Below are positions 7,794 to 15,822 of a stretch of DNA of 61,449 bases, one piece after another. The stretch covers positions 1 to 61,449 of the forward strand of contig CALBSO010000040.1 of assembly GCA_937968015.1 (NCBI GenBank). The letters are read 5' to 3'. This DNA is from an uncultured Thermomicrobia bacterium. Its GTDB lineage: Bacteria > Chloroflexota > Chloroflexia > Thermomicrobiales > JALYUS01. Under the pieces are notes generated by a model. That model saw nothing but the letters and a program-made list of their open reading frames with translations. It ran no database searches and was not told the origin of the DNA. The position numbers and the translations under genes were made by a program. The first letter of the stretch is position 1. Each line of letters begins with the position of its first letter.

Positions 7794-8861
7794 ATGCTTG
7801 AGCGTGTGGGAATCATCGCGTTGCGGATTCTCTGGCAGTTCCGGCGCGATCGGCGTTCGCTCGCGCTGGTCTTTGTCGTGCCGCTCATTGTGATGACGCT
7901 GATGACAGCGCTGATCCGCAGCGGGGGCCAGTCACTGGAGATGGCGGTGACCGGGCCGGGGGTACTGCCGGGCGTGACACCGATCGTACCGGAGGGTGCG
8001 GTAAAACTGAAAGAGATTGGGGCAAAATCCGCCGAGCAGGCAGTCCGGGATGGCGACGTGTATGCGGTACTGACGATCCCGCGCGAGGGCGCCAGTGGCG
8101 CGACACTGATTGTGGACGGTTCCGATCCGGGACGAACGGAGGGCGCGAAGCAGATCACGCGGTTGTTGAAGATAGCCTTCGGGGGCGGGGCCGCGAGCGC
8201 GGCAGGCATTGCGCTCGCCCAACCCGTCCCGACGACCTATCTCCATGCCGGTCCGCAGTTCACGACAACGGACACGCTTGCGGCGGCGCTGCTCGGCCTC
8301 TTCGTCATCCTCTTCACCTATCTCCTCAGCGCGGTCGGCGTACTGCGAGAGCGGAGCCAGGGGACGCTCGAACGGCTGCGCGCCTCCCCCGCGACGACGA
8401 CGGAGACGGTGCTCGGGTACCTCGGCGGTTTCCTCTTCTTCGGCATCGCACAGTCGGTGATCGTGCTCGGCTTCTTCGTCGGCGTGCTGCGCATCCACCA
8501 CAGCGGCAATCTCGCGCTCGTGCTGCTCGTACAGACCCTGCTCGTCATCATCGGCGTCGCGCTCGGCCTCGTCTTCTCGACGGTCTCCGCGAACGAGTTG
8601 CAGGCAGTGCAGTTGATCCCGCTGATTATCGTGCCGCAGATCCTGATGTCCGGTGTGATCTGGCCGGTTACCACGCTGCCGATTGTGCTGAAGCAACTGG
8701 CATACGTCCTGCCGCTCACCTACGCGGTGGACGCCCTGCGCGGCGTGATGATCCGGGGCGCGGGCCTCGGCGGCATCGCGCTCGATCTCATCGTCCTCTG
8801 TGGCGCCGCGATCCTGTTGCTCGCGGTCGGCACGCGCGCGTTGGGAAGGCAAGCGGCGTAA
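7794..8861 (+). CDS. ABC-2 type exporter, permease subunit
   Basis: Membrane subunit (355 aa) of the ABC exporter encoded just upstream. One membrane helix near the N-terminus (VFVVPLIVMTLMTALI) is followed by a ~130-residue extracytoplasmic domain and then a block of five or six helices, the DrrB/YhhJ-like ABC2_membrane layout. The segment RERSQGTLERLRASP is the coupling-helix region conserved in this family. GAGGGAGGGG precedes the ATG. With the ATPase it would make a full transporter as a dimer of each subunit. Confidence 0.93.
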   Translation: MLERVGIIALRILWQFRRDRRSLALVFVVPLIVMTLMTALIRSGGQSLEMAVTGPGVLPGVTPIVPEGAVKLKEIGAKSAEQAVRDGDVYAVLTIPREGASGATLIVDGSDPGRTEGAKQITRLLKIAFGGGAASAAGIALAQPVPTTYLHAGPQFTTTDTLAAALLGLFVILFTYLLSAVGVLRERSQGTLERLRASPATTTETVLGYLGGFLFFGIAQSVIVLGFFVGVLRIHHSGNLALVLLVQTLLVIIGVALGLVFSTVSANELQAVQLIPLIIVPQILMSGVIWPVTTLPIVLKQLAYVLPLTYAVDALRGVMIRGAGLGGIALDLIVLCGAAILLLAVGTRALGRQAA

Positions 8862-8953
8862 TACTCCTGCTTCACCATCTACCGCAGCGGACGATGATCG
8901 TGCCGCTCCTTCTCCCAGTGCCCTGACGGTAATGCGATTCCCCGCAGTTATTG

Positions 8954-8969
8954 TGGCACCGGATTTGCA
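8954..8969 (+). promoter_or_regulatory. Sigma-54-like -24/-12 sequence upstream of the CBS gene
   Basis: TGGCACCGGATTTGCA has GG and GC separated by the canonical 10 nt and agrees with TGGCAC-N5-TTGCA. It would start transcription about 65 nt upstream of the ATG at 9045. A chance match is possible, and whether this organism has RpoN cannot be seen here. Confidence 0.35.
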
Positions 8970-9044
8970 TTGCTCTATTGTGGAGGAAACATCCCGCGGC
9001 GCGTGGTCGAACGGATGTTGAATCCATAGTGAAGGAGAACAACG

Positions 9045-9713
9045 ATGGTAACTGACAGCCACCGCTCAATTACGGAACTGGTCGAGCCGCCGCTGATGGC
9101 GGTGGATATGCGCGTTCCCTCGCTGGTCGTCCTACGACGATTGGAGCAGGAGGGCAACCATATGGCGATCATTACGGACGAGGGCAAGCCGATTGGGCTC
9201 ATCAGCCTCGCTGCCGCGCGCGAGGAGGCGTCGGAAGATAAACTCGTCGGTCAACTGACCGTCGAGCCGTTGCCGATGGTCCTCCATGACACCGATACGG
9301 TGGACGACGCCATCCGGATGAACACGGCAAACGTGGACCGCTTGCCCGTCATCAATGCGGACGGCGTGCTCGTCGGCGAATTGCCGCGCACGAAGATCGC
9401 CGCGACCGGCCTGCATCAGGGCGATGAAGTGCCGATCGTCGCGGAACGGCTCGGCACGGAGATGCCAATGACCATTAAGGCCGGGCAGGGCGTGGTCGGG
9501 AGCAACGGCGGGCACATTGGCACCGTGAAGGATGTTGTCGTGGAAGTGAACACCGGCCGCGTCGGGCATATCGTGGTCGAGGAGGGGAAACTCTTCAAGA
9601 AAGACCGCAAAGTCCCCGTGGACCTCATTGACCCGGTGGCTGACGACGATCATGTCCATCTCAAGGTGGACAAGGCGGACGTGGATCGGCTTGGGGATTT
9701 GAACACGCGGTAA
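9045..9713 (+). CDS. CBS-pair protein with C-terminal PRC-barrel/DUF2171-like domain
   Basis: Cytoplasmic protein of 222 aa. Residues ~10-120 form two CBS motifs (VVLRRLEQEGNHMAIITDEG and DRLPVINADGVLVGE), a module that often senses adenine nucleotides. Residues ~140-220 (VVGSNGGHIGTVKDVVVEV then GRVGHIVVEEG) resemble the PRC-barrel/DUF2171 fold. GAAGGAGA lies 7 nt before the ATG. A stress or housekeeping sensor role is inferred; no partner is encoded next to it. A sigma-54-like sequence lies upstream and a compound hairpin structure downstream. Confidence 0.8.
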   Translation: MVTDSHRSITELVEPPLMAVDMRVPSLVVLRRLEQEGNHMAIITDEGKPIGLISLAAAREEASEDKLVGQLTVEPLPMVLHDTDTVDDAIRMNTANVDRLPVINADGVLVGELPRTKIAATGLHQGDEVPIVAERLGTEMPMTIKAGQGVVGSNGGHIGTVKDVVVEVNTGRVGHIVVEEGKLFKKDRKVPVDLIDPVADDDHVHLKVDKADVDRLGDLNTR

Positions 9714-9724
9714 GAGAGAAAGGG

Positions 9725-9905
9725 AAGCCTCACCCCCAGCCCCTCTCCATTGCTTGTCAGCAATGGAGAGGGGAGCAAGAGAAATGAGGCAAGCGGATGG
9801 CTTGAGGGCCATCCGCTTTGCGTGTATGCCACCTACTGCGTCTTGCGCGATCTTTTCCCCTCTCCTTTGCTCGGAAGCAACGGAGAGGGGTCGGGGGTGA
9901 GGCTT
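9725..9905. repeat. Compound inverted repeat: two REP hairpins flanking a central hairpin
   Basis: Between convergent genes. Copy A (9725-9773) has 15-bp perfect arms CCCCTCTCCATTGCT and AGCAATGGAGAGGGG around a TGTC loop, preceded by AAGCCTCACCCCCAG. Copy B (9857-9905) is the same unit inverted, with one mismatch in the stem. Between them AAGCGGATGGC (9791-9801) and GCCATCCGCTT (9808-9818) form an 11-bp stem that looks like a bidirectional terminator. The whole block can also fold as one long inverted repeat. Confidence 0.85.
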
Positions 9906-9908
9906 CCC

Positions 9909-10916
9909 CTACCCTGCCGTCATCGCGGCGACTTCGTCACGGATGTCCTGGAAGGCGATGGTGCTCAGGTACCGTTCGCCCGTGTCCGGCAGGATAACGA
10001 CGATCAGTTTGCCCGCGTTCTCCGGCCGCGCCGCGATCTGCACCGCGCCCGCCGCCGCCGCGCCGCAGGAGATGCCGACGAGCAGCCCTTCCTCGCGAAT
10101 GATCCGGCGCATCATCTCCAGCGCCTCATCGCTGGAGACATGCAGCACCTCATCGAGCATCTCAACCGCCAACACATCGGGGATGAAGTTCGCGCCCAGG
10201 CCCTGAATCTTGTGACCGGCGGGCTTCATCGGTTCGCCCGCCACCTGCTGCGCGATAATCGGCGATTCGGTCGGCTCGACCGCGATGATTTGCAGGCCGG
10301 GCTTCATCGGCTTCAGCACTTCCGCAACACCCGTCAGCGTGCCGCCCGTGCCGACGCCGCCGACAATGAAGTCCACGGCGCCATCGGTATCCTCCCAGAT
10401 CTCGACCGCTGTCGTTTCGCGGTGAATCTTCGGGTTCGCGGGGTTCTTGAACTGCTGCGGCATCCAGGCATTCGCATTCTCCGCGACGATTTGCTCCGCT
10501 CGTGCCACCGCGCCGTTCATCCCCTGCGCCGCCGGGGTGAGGATCAATTCCGCGCCGTACGCCCGGAGGAGCATCCGTCGTTCGAGGCTCATGCTGTCCG
10601 GCATCGTCAGGACCAAATGATAGCCGCGCGCCGCCGCCGCCCACGCGAGGCCGATGCCCGTGTTGCCGCTCGTCGGCTCGACGATCAGCGTCTCCTGGTT
10701 GATAACGCCACGCTCCTCCGCGTCCGCCAGCATGCTGACAGCAATGCGATCTTTGACCGAAAAGCCCGGCGTGAGCGCCTCCAGTTTTGCCACTACCCGC
10801 CCCGGCAGCCCCGCGGTGACCTTGTTCAGTTGGACAAGCGGCGTGTTGCCGATCAAATCCCAGGCATCCCCGGCGATCTTCGGGCGTACGCGACGGTTGA
10901 GCGTGGTCTGCGCCAT
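9909..10916 (-). CDS. cysK: Cysteine synthase A (O-acetylserine sulfhydrylase)
   Basis: PLP enzyme of 335 aa that makes L-cysteine from O-acetylserine and sulfide. The Schiff-base lysine is in PGFSVKDRIAVSML, the substrate loop is EPTSGNTGIGLA, and the PLP-phosphate Gly loop is VGTGGTLTG. The C-terminal SCGAAAAGAV and VILPDTGERYLS are typical of CysK rather than cystathionine beta-synthase, and no CBS domain is attached. AGAAGGAGT precedes the ATG at 10916. It is monocistronic, ending at the compound hairpin block and divergent from the phosphofructokinase gene. Confidence 0.94.
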   Translation of the reverse strand: MAQTTLNRRVRPKIAGDAWDLIGNTPLVQLNKVTAGLPGRVVAKLEALTPGFSVKDRIAVSMLADAEERGVINQETLIVEPTSGNTGIGLAWAAAARGYHLVLTMPDSMSLERRMLLRAYGAELILTPAAQGMNGAVARAEQIVAENANAWMPQQFKNPANPKIHRETTAVEIWEDTDGAVDFIVGGVGTGGTLTGVAEVLKPMKPGLQIIAVEPTESPIIAQQVAGEPMKPAGHKIQGLGANFIPDVLAVEMLDEVLHVSSDEALEMMRRIIREEGLLVGISCGAAAAGAVQIAARPENAGKLIVVILPDTGERYLSTIAFQDIRDEVAAMTAG

Positions 10917-11034
10917 GGTGCGTGACTCCTTCTGCGGTATGCTTACGGCACGGGGGCTTTCCGGCCTGCGTCGGATGTGTATTCATCGCATCCGGACATG
11001 GGTTTGTCAAGAATGTGGGGAAGCGCACTTCACC

Positions 11035-11074
11035 TCCCAACCCTCTCTTGATCGCTTGGCAGCAATAGAGAGGG
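11035..11074. repeat. Degenerate REP hairpin
   Basis: CCCTCTCTTGATCGCT (11041-11056) and AGCAATAGAGAGGG (11061-11074) are an imperfect copy of the 9725-9773 family, again with a 4-nt loop and a CTTCACCTCCCAA-type shoulder. It lies in the divergent gap between cysK and pfk. Confidence 0.7.
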
Positions 11075-11115
11075 AGTGATACAGGAATAGAGGGCGCACA
11101 GCGGTGCGCTTGGTT

Positions 11116-11151
11116 CCCCCTTCCTCGCGGGAAGGGGGCTAGGGGGTTAGG
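11116..11151. repeat. REP hairpin abutting the phosphofructokinase start codon
   Basis: CCCCCTTCC (11116-11124) and GGAAGGGGG (11130-11138) form the stem, followed by the CTAGGGGGTTAGG tail that ends at the TTG start of the next gene. The tail doubles as the only ribosome-site-like sequence. Same subfamily as 509-541. Confidence 0.8.
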
Positions 11152-12333
11152 TTGAAGAATCTCCTCGTCTTTCAGTCCGGTGGGGTGACGGCGGTCATCA
11201 ATGCGAGCATGGTCGGCGTCGTGCGCGAGGGGATGGCGCAGGACGCGGTCGGGGAGATCATCGGCGCACGCTCGGGCATCCGCGGGCTGTTGGATGGCGA
11301 CCTGATTGATTTGCGCCGCCAGCCTGCCGATACGCTCGCTCGCGTGCGGGAGACCCCTTCCGCCGCGCTCGGCAGCACCCGCCACAAACCGACGGAGGAC
11401 GACATCGCCCGCGCCCTCGATGCGCTCCGGCGGCTGAACGTCGGTTATGTCTGCCCGATTGGCGGCAACGATTCGGCGGATACGGCACACCGTCTCCATC
11501 GGGCGGCGCACGCTGTGGGGCTGCCAATCCGCTTCGTCACCGTACCGAAGACGATTGACAACGACCTGCCGCACACGGATCACACACCGGGATACGCCTC
11601 CGTCGCGCGGGCGGTGGCGCGGATGGCGCGCGAGACGGCGTACGACACCGCCGCGCTCCCGCTCTTCCCCGTCAAACTACTCGAAGTGATGGGGCGGGAC
11701 GCAGGCTGGGTCGCCGCCGCAACCGCCCTCGCGCGCGAGGAGCCGGACGACGCCCCGCACCTCATCTATTTACCTGAACGACCGCCGACTGCGACGCAAA
11801 TCCTCGATGAGATCGCGGCGGTCGTGCGGCGCGTCGGGTGGTGCGTCGCGGTCGTGCCAGAGACGCTACGCGATCCGGACGGCACGCCGATTGGTGGCTT
11901 GGGTACGTACGTTGACCCCTTCGGCCACGCCTACGCCGCTAGCCCGGTCGCCGCGCTCGCCGCCGCGCTCGAACGGGAGCGGGGACTACGCGCCCGCTTC
12001 GACAAACCGGGTACGCTCGCCCGTATGATGCCGGCCCCATTGGACCTCGATGAGGCGGAAGCATGCGGCCGGGAAGCGGTGCGCCGCGCCATCGCGGGTG
12101 AGAGCGACCGGATGGTGACGATTGAGCGCGTCTCCGACGAGCCGTACGCCGTGCGCTACGACACCACCCCGCTGAGCGGCATCGCCAACATCGTCCGCAA
12201 CGTGCCGGACGACTTCATCGCGCCCGATGGGCGCGGCGTCACCGACGCCTTCCGCCGCTATGGCTTGCCCCTCCTCGGCCCGGAACCCTTCCCGCCCTTC
12301 GGTCGGCTGGAACGGACGCCGTTTTGCCTATAA
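11152..12333 (+). CDS. 6-phosphofructokinase, probably pyrophosphate-dependent
   Basis: PfkA-superfamily enzyme of 393 aa phosphorylating fructose 6-phosphate in glycolysis. N-terminal QSGGVTAVINASMVGVV matches the PFK group with a GGxTxVINAS start. The phosphoryl-donor site reads PIGGNDS where ATP enzymes have GGDGS, and the catalytic loop reads PKTIDND where ATP enzymes have GTIDND. The Asp after Asn and the Lys are the known markers of PPi-dependent enzymes. Asn replaces the first Asp, which is less usual. The start is TTG immediately after a repeat hairpin whose AGGGGGTTAGG must serve as ribosome site. A class II aldolase, the next glycolytic step, lies 0.9 kb downstream. Confidence 0.88.
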   Translation: MKNLLVFQSGGVTAVINASMVGVVREGMAQDAVGEIIGARSGIRGLLDGDLIDLRRQPADTLARVRETPSAALGSTRHKPTEDDIARALDALRRLNVGYVCPIGGNDSADTAHRLHRAAHAVGLPIRFVTVPKTIDNDLPHTDHTPGYASVARAVARMARETAYDTAALPLFPVKLLEVMGRDAGWVAAATALAREEPDDAPHLIYLPERPPTATQILDEIAAVVRRVGWCVAVVPETLRDPDGTPIGGLGTYVDPFGHAYAASPVAALAAALERERGLRARFDKPGTLARMMPAPLDLDEAEACGREAVRRAIAGESDRMVTIERVSDEPYAVRYDTTPLSGIANIVRNVPDDFIAPDGRGVTDAFRRYGLPLLGPEPFPPFGRLERTPFCL

Positions 12334-12379
12334 CCGAATGCCTCCTCTCAAGAGATTTCCCGTTACCACCAAGCCAATC

Positions 12380-12994
12380 TCATGCGGGTGCGGTTGGACA
12401 CGGAGGAGGAGACGGAAGCCCTCGCGCACGCAGATTCTCCGGCAAGCATCCCTCGGGAGAGACCGTGACGACGAAGCGCAGTTCCCGATCCGCCACTTTC
12501 CCGGTGATTTCCCAGCAACCGGGCGTCGGTATATCAATACCCGTCGCTTGGTTGCCGGTTTGGCCGTAGCCATCGGGGATGAACGCACTGACCGGCGGCG
12601 CATCGCCATCGAGCCGCCTGCCCTCGATGGTCAGTTTGCCACTCACGGAACGCCACCAGAGAACTTTCAGACTGCTGGCGAACCACTTCCCCTGATAGGG
12701 TGGGGCAAGCCCTGCCCATAGCACATCATTGCCATACCAGGTTTGGGTAAAACCTGCGGTATTCGCATCAGGCGGCCTACTGGTTGTGAAGGGCGTTACC
12801 GGACAAGTGGTGCTTGCGTACGGCGTCGCCGATGCCCTGCCGTTATGGATTGCGGTCGCCGTCTGGTTGGATGGAGTCGTGGACAGCACGATAGACCGGG
12901 ACGGCACTGTCGTGGCCCCACGTGTGGTACACGCAACAAGCAGTGTCATCAGGATGAGCGAAAGGAGGCCTTTGTTCGGTGTAGGGCTCCACAT
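12380..12994 (-). CDS. Secreted lipoprotein of unknown function
   Basis: Lipoprotein precursor of 204 aa. The N-terminus MWSPTPNKGLLSLILMTLLVACTTRG is a signal peptide with lipobox LVAC, so Cys22 should be lipidated. A ~50-residue Ser/Thr-rich linker follows, then a compact C-terminal domain with several Trp and Gly and paired Cys (GCWEITGK and EGCLP). I do not recognise the domain. AAAGGAGT precedes the ATG. It is convergent with the phosphofructokinase gene and divergent from the aldolase gene, so it is probably monocistronic. Confidence 0.8.
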   Translation of the reverse strand: MWSPTPNKGLLSLILMTLLVACTTRGATTVPSRSIVLSTTPSNQTATAIHNGRASATPYASTTCPVTPFTTSRPPDANTAGFTQTWYGNDVLWAGLAPPYQGKWFASSLKVLWWRSVSGKLTIEGRRLDGDAPPVSAFIPDGYGQTGNQATGIDIPTPGCWEITGKVADRELRFVVTVSPEGCLPENLRARGLPSPPPCPTAPA

Positions 12995-13084
12995 CGCCTG
13001 ACTCCTTTCGTGTCATGCACGTAGTGTACATCTCTGGTACAACGCAACGCGGCGGACGGTTCCACAACCCGCTCTCCATGCCCT

Positions 13085-13094
13085 GTGCTAGAAT
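13085..13094 (+). promoter_or_regulatory. Extended -10 promoter upstream of the aldolase gene
   Basis: TGC TAGAAT fits an extended -10 (TGn plus hexamer), which tolerates a weak -35. It lies about 120 bp upstream of the chosen aldolase ATG. Confidence 0.4.
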
Positions 13095-13213
13095 CGCGGT
13101 ACGAGCCTGACACACCGGATGCCGTGGCCCGCGTTATGCTGCATATGGGAAAACTGTTCACATCGTGCGACACGGGGAAGCCCATTCCCCCGGTACATCT
13201 CAGGAGGGACGAT

Positions 13214-14632
13214 ATGCAGGTTCATGAGAATGTCGCGGGGCTGATGCACGCGCTTCATCGCGCTGTCGTGGTCAATGACGACGCATCCAGTGTCACCGTT
13301 CATGATCGGGGTGCGGTGCGCGGCGACCTGATGGACACGCTCGCCTGGAATGCCGCCTTCGGGCAGAACGGCGTCAAGGAAGCGGCAATCTGGTTGATCC
13401 GCGCGATCGGCGAGCAGATGGGCGTCATCCCCGCCTCGATCCACGACTACTATATGGCCGCCGGGCGCGGCGAGTTCTCGAATGTCACCGTCCCCGCCTG
13501 CAACATCCGCGGCATGACGTACGACACCTCCCGCGCCGCCCGCCGCGCCGCGCAATCGCTCGACGCCAAGGCGCTGATCTACGAGATCGCCCGCTCCGAA
13601 CTCGGCTACACCGGGCAGGGGCCGGAGGAGTTCGCCGCCCAGGTGCTCGCCGCGAATATCCGCGAGGGGTACGAAGGTCCCGTCTTCATCCAGGGCGATC
13701 ATGTACAGGTCAACGCGAAGAATTACGCGAAGGACGCGGACACGGAGATCGCCGGGATGCACGACCTCATCAAACGCGAGATGGCGGCGGGCTTCTACAA
13801 TATTGATATTGATACCTCGACGCTCGTTGATCTCGACAAAGGCTCGCTGGACGAGCAGCAAACCATCAACTACACCCTCGCCGCTCACTTCACACACTTC
13901 ATCCGCAGCCTCGAATTCGGGGATTTGACCGTCTCGGTCGGCGGCGAGATCGGCGAAGTCGGTGGCAAGAACAGCACGGTCGAGGAACTGCACGCCTTTA
14001 TGCAGGGATACGAGCGCGCCCTGAAGACGCTCGATCCGCGCGCGGTCGGTATCTCGAAGATCAGCGTCCAGACCGGTACGTCACATGGTGGCATCGTCCT
14101 GCCCGATGGGACGGTCAAGCAAGTGAGTGTGGACTTCGAGACATTAGGGAAACTCTCCGAGGTGGCGAAGCAGGAGTACGGCCTCGGTGGCGCGGTGCAG
14201 CACGGCGCAAGCACGCTGCCGAAGGAGGCGTTCAATGAGTTCTCGAAGGCGAACGCGATCGAGGTACACCTCGCGACCGGCTTCCAGAACCTGATCTTCG
14301 ATCACCCTGCCTTGCCTGCCGACCTCAAGGAGCAGGTCTATACCTGGCTGCGCGAGCAGCGGCAGGAGGAGCGCAAAGAGGGGATGACGGACGAGCAGTT
14401 CTACTACACAACCCGAAAGCGCGGCTTCGGCCCGGCGGGGATCAAGGAGGCGTGGTGGAACATGCCAGCGGAGCGCAAGCAGGCGATCATGACCGACCTC
14501 CAGGAAGAGTTCCGGGTCATGTTCGAGCGGCTCGGCATCACCGGCACCGCCGCGAAGGTGGACGAGACCGTCCGGCTCATCAAGTCCGCCCAGCCGATGC
14601 CCCACTCGATGCGCGCGACAGTCGGAAATTGA
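13214..14632 (+). CDS. Class II fructose-bisphosphate aldolase-like enzyme (large form)
   Basis: Zinc-dependent aldolase-superfamily TIM barrel of 472 aa, expected to interconvert fructose 1,6-bisphosphate with dihydroxyacetone phosphate and glyceraldehyde 3-phosphate. Visible motifs are GPVFIQGDHVQVN (catalytic Asp and metal His), GFYNIDIDTSTL, SVGGEIGEVGGKNS and the phosphate-binding QTGTSHGG. It is longer than the usual 300-350 aa because of N- and C-terminal extensions, as in a subgroup common in Chloroflexota. The ATG at 13214 follows AGGAGG; an upstream in-frame start gives an unsupported extension. Together with the nearby PPi-type PFK it makes a glycolytic pair. A tagatose-bisphosphate role cannot be excluded. 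Confidence 0.85.
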   Translation: MQVHENVAGLMHALHRAVVVNDDASSVTVHDRGAVRGDLMDTLAWNAAFGQNGVKEAAIWLIRAIGEQMGVIPASIHDYYMAAGRGEFSNVTVPACNIRGMTYDTSRAARRAAQSLDAKALIYEIARSELGYTGQGPEEFAAQVLAANIREGYEGPVFIQGDHVQVNAKNYAKDADTEIAGMHDLIKREMAAGFYNIDIDTSTLVDLDKGSLDEQQTINYTLAAHFTHFIRSLEFGDLTVSVGGEIGEVGGKNSTVEELHAFMQGYERALKTLDPRAVGISKISVQTGTSHGGIVLPDGTVKQVSVDFETLGKLSEVAKQEYGLGGAVQHGASTLPKEAFNEFSKANAIEVHLATGFQNLIFDHPALPADLKEQVYTWLREQRQEERKEGMTDEQFYYTTRKRGFGPAGIKEAWWNMPAERKQAIMTDLQEEFRVMFERLGITGTAAKVDETVRLIKSAQPMPHSMRATVGN

Positions 14633-14676
14633 CGAAGGATTGAGGGCGGAAATGGGGCGGTCTGCGAGACGCCTCT

Positions 14677-14727
14677 CGGTTGCTGATATTCGTGCAATGT
14701 GTGGCACAGATTGCACGGTGGCAACCG
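14677..14727 (+). other. Two-tier RNA hairpin between aldolase and phosphorylase genes
   Basis: An inner perfect stem CGTGCAAT (14691-14698) with ATTGCACG (14710-14717) sits inside an outer stem CGGTTGC (14677-14683) with GCAACCG (14721-14727); loops are asymmetric. No U-tract follows. It may be a structured 5' leader element or a 3'-end stabiliser of the aldolase mRNA. Confidence 0.45.
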
Positions 14728-14920
14728 CGTACTCCCAATTTCCTCAACTACTCTCGCCCCAGAGCGATGGGAATCAAATAATGAAGAAGCCCCTTTGTTC
14801 GTACGGCAAGATGCCGACGCCGTCCACTTCTCTCGCCATCACGAGTTCATCCCGCTTGCAAGCACTCCCGACAAGCTGTTCATCCCCATCGCGACGATCG
14901 CGAAACTCTACAATCCCTGA
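14699..14920 (+). CDS. Possible small protein or gene remnant
   Basis: A 73-aa frame whose last 46 residues (from EEAPLFVRQDADAVHF to IATIAKLYNP) have strongly GC-biased third codon positions and a plausible globular composition, unlike the competing frame. The GTG start at 14699 is arbitrary and overlaps a hairpin; no ribosome site is convincing. It could be a short real gene or the 3' end of a decayed one. I do not recognise it. The phosphorylase gene begins 28 bp downstream. Confidence 0.35.
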   Translation: MWHRLHGGNRVLPISSTTLAPERWESNNEEAPLFVRQDADAVHFSRHHEFIPLASTPDKLFIPIATIAKLYNP

Positions 14921-14948
14921 ACTTCACCTCCGCAAAGGAGTTGCCAGA

Positions 14949-15758
14949 ATGTACGATTGGTTCACAGTGCCGGAGGGGGAGACGGACGAGGCGCACCTGA
15001 CGCCCGGTGCGTTTCTGGCGTATCGTCTCCAACGGCTTAGCAGGACGGCGGAGCAGAACATCGTCCATCCCACCGTGCTACTCACCTTCCAGAAGCGGAT
15101 CGCGGAGCAGTTTGTCAATGAGACGCACGCGCGACCGGCGGGCGAGGGGCTCTCAACCGAGAACCCCTCGCCCGCATGGAACGGCACGCTCGGCGGCACG
15201 CCGGTCTCCATCCGACAACTCCCCATCGGCGCGCCGATGGCGGTGAGCACATGTGAACTGCTGATCGAGGCGGGAGCGCGGACCTTGATCGTGGCGGGCG
15301 TCGCGGGGAGCCTGACGCCCAGCGTGCCGATTGGCGGCATCGTCATCCCGACGGGCGCGCTGCGTGAGGAAGGAACATCATACCACTATCTCCCACCGGA
15401 TGTGGACCCCGTTCCCGATGCCGAACTCACCGAGGCGCTCATCATGGCAGCCGAGGCGCGGGGCATCACGCCGGGTGTCGGGCGCGTCTGGACGACGGAC
15501 GCGATCTTCCGGGAGATGGGCTGGAAAGTCCGGCAATACAGCGCGGCGGGCATCCTCGCGGTCGAGATGGAGCTCGCGGCGCTGCTCGCCCTCGCGCAGG
15601 TACGCGGCGTGCGGCTCGCGGCCGTCCTCGCCATCTCCGACGAACTCTTCCATCCCTGGACGCCCGGCTGGCACGTCGGAGAATTCCGCACCGGCAGCCA
15701 CGCCGCCGCGAATATCGCCCTCGATGTCGCTGCGGCGGTGAACAGCCTTGAGCAATGA
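14949..15758 (+). CDS. Nucleoside phosphorylase (PNP/UDP family)
   Basis: Cytoplasmic enzyme of 269 aa of the PNP_UDP_1 superfamily, which cleaves nucleosides with phosphate to a free base and (deoxy)ribose 1-phosphate. Family marks are GVAGSLTPSVPIGGIVIP (phosphate/ribose region), a TTDAIFRE segment, and the active-site helix ILAVEMELAALLALA with the Glu that binds ribose 2'-OH. VEMEL is typical of uridine/purine nucleoside phosphorylases. Base specificity cannot be decided. The ATG at 14949 follows AAAGGAG. Confidence 0.88.
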   Translation: MYDWFTVPEGETDEAHLTPGAFLAYRLQRLSRTAEQNIVHPTVLLTFQKRIAEQFVNETHARPAGEGLSTENPSPAWNGTLGGTPVSIRQLPIGAPMAVSTCELLIEAGARTLIVAGVAGSLTPSVPIGGIVIPTGALREEGTSYHYLPPDVDPVPDAELTEALIMAAEARGITPGVGRVWTTDAIFREMGWKVRQYSAAGILAVEMELAALLALAQVRGVRLAAVLAISDELFHPWTPGWHVGEFRTGSHAAANIALDVAAAVNSLEQ

Positions 15759-15820
15759 GCAAATGCACCATGACGCTCCCACTCATTGCTCGTGGCTCAA
15801 GGCTCATTACTCATTGCTTC
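15750..15820. repeat. GAGCAATGAG / CTCATTGCTC inverted repeat
   Basis: GAGCAATGAG (15750-15759) pairs perfectly with CTCATTGCTC (15782-15791), and ACTCATTGCTT recurs at 15810-15820. The block bridges the stops of two convergent genes and may terminate both. Related words occur at 40897-40940. Confidence 0.6.
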
Positions 15821-15822
15821 GT

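Noticed and set aside
13885..14716. Minus-strand frames of 100-190 aa opposite the aldolase gene
   Set aside because: They mirror the codon bias of the aldolase and encode Arg/His-rich sequence with no domain; typical antisense shadows in high-GC DNA.
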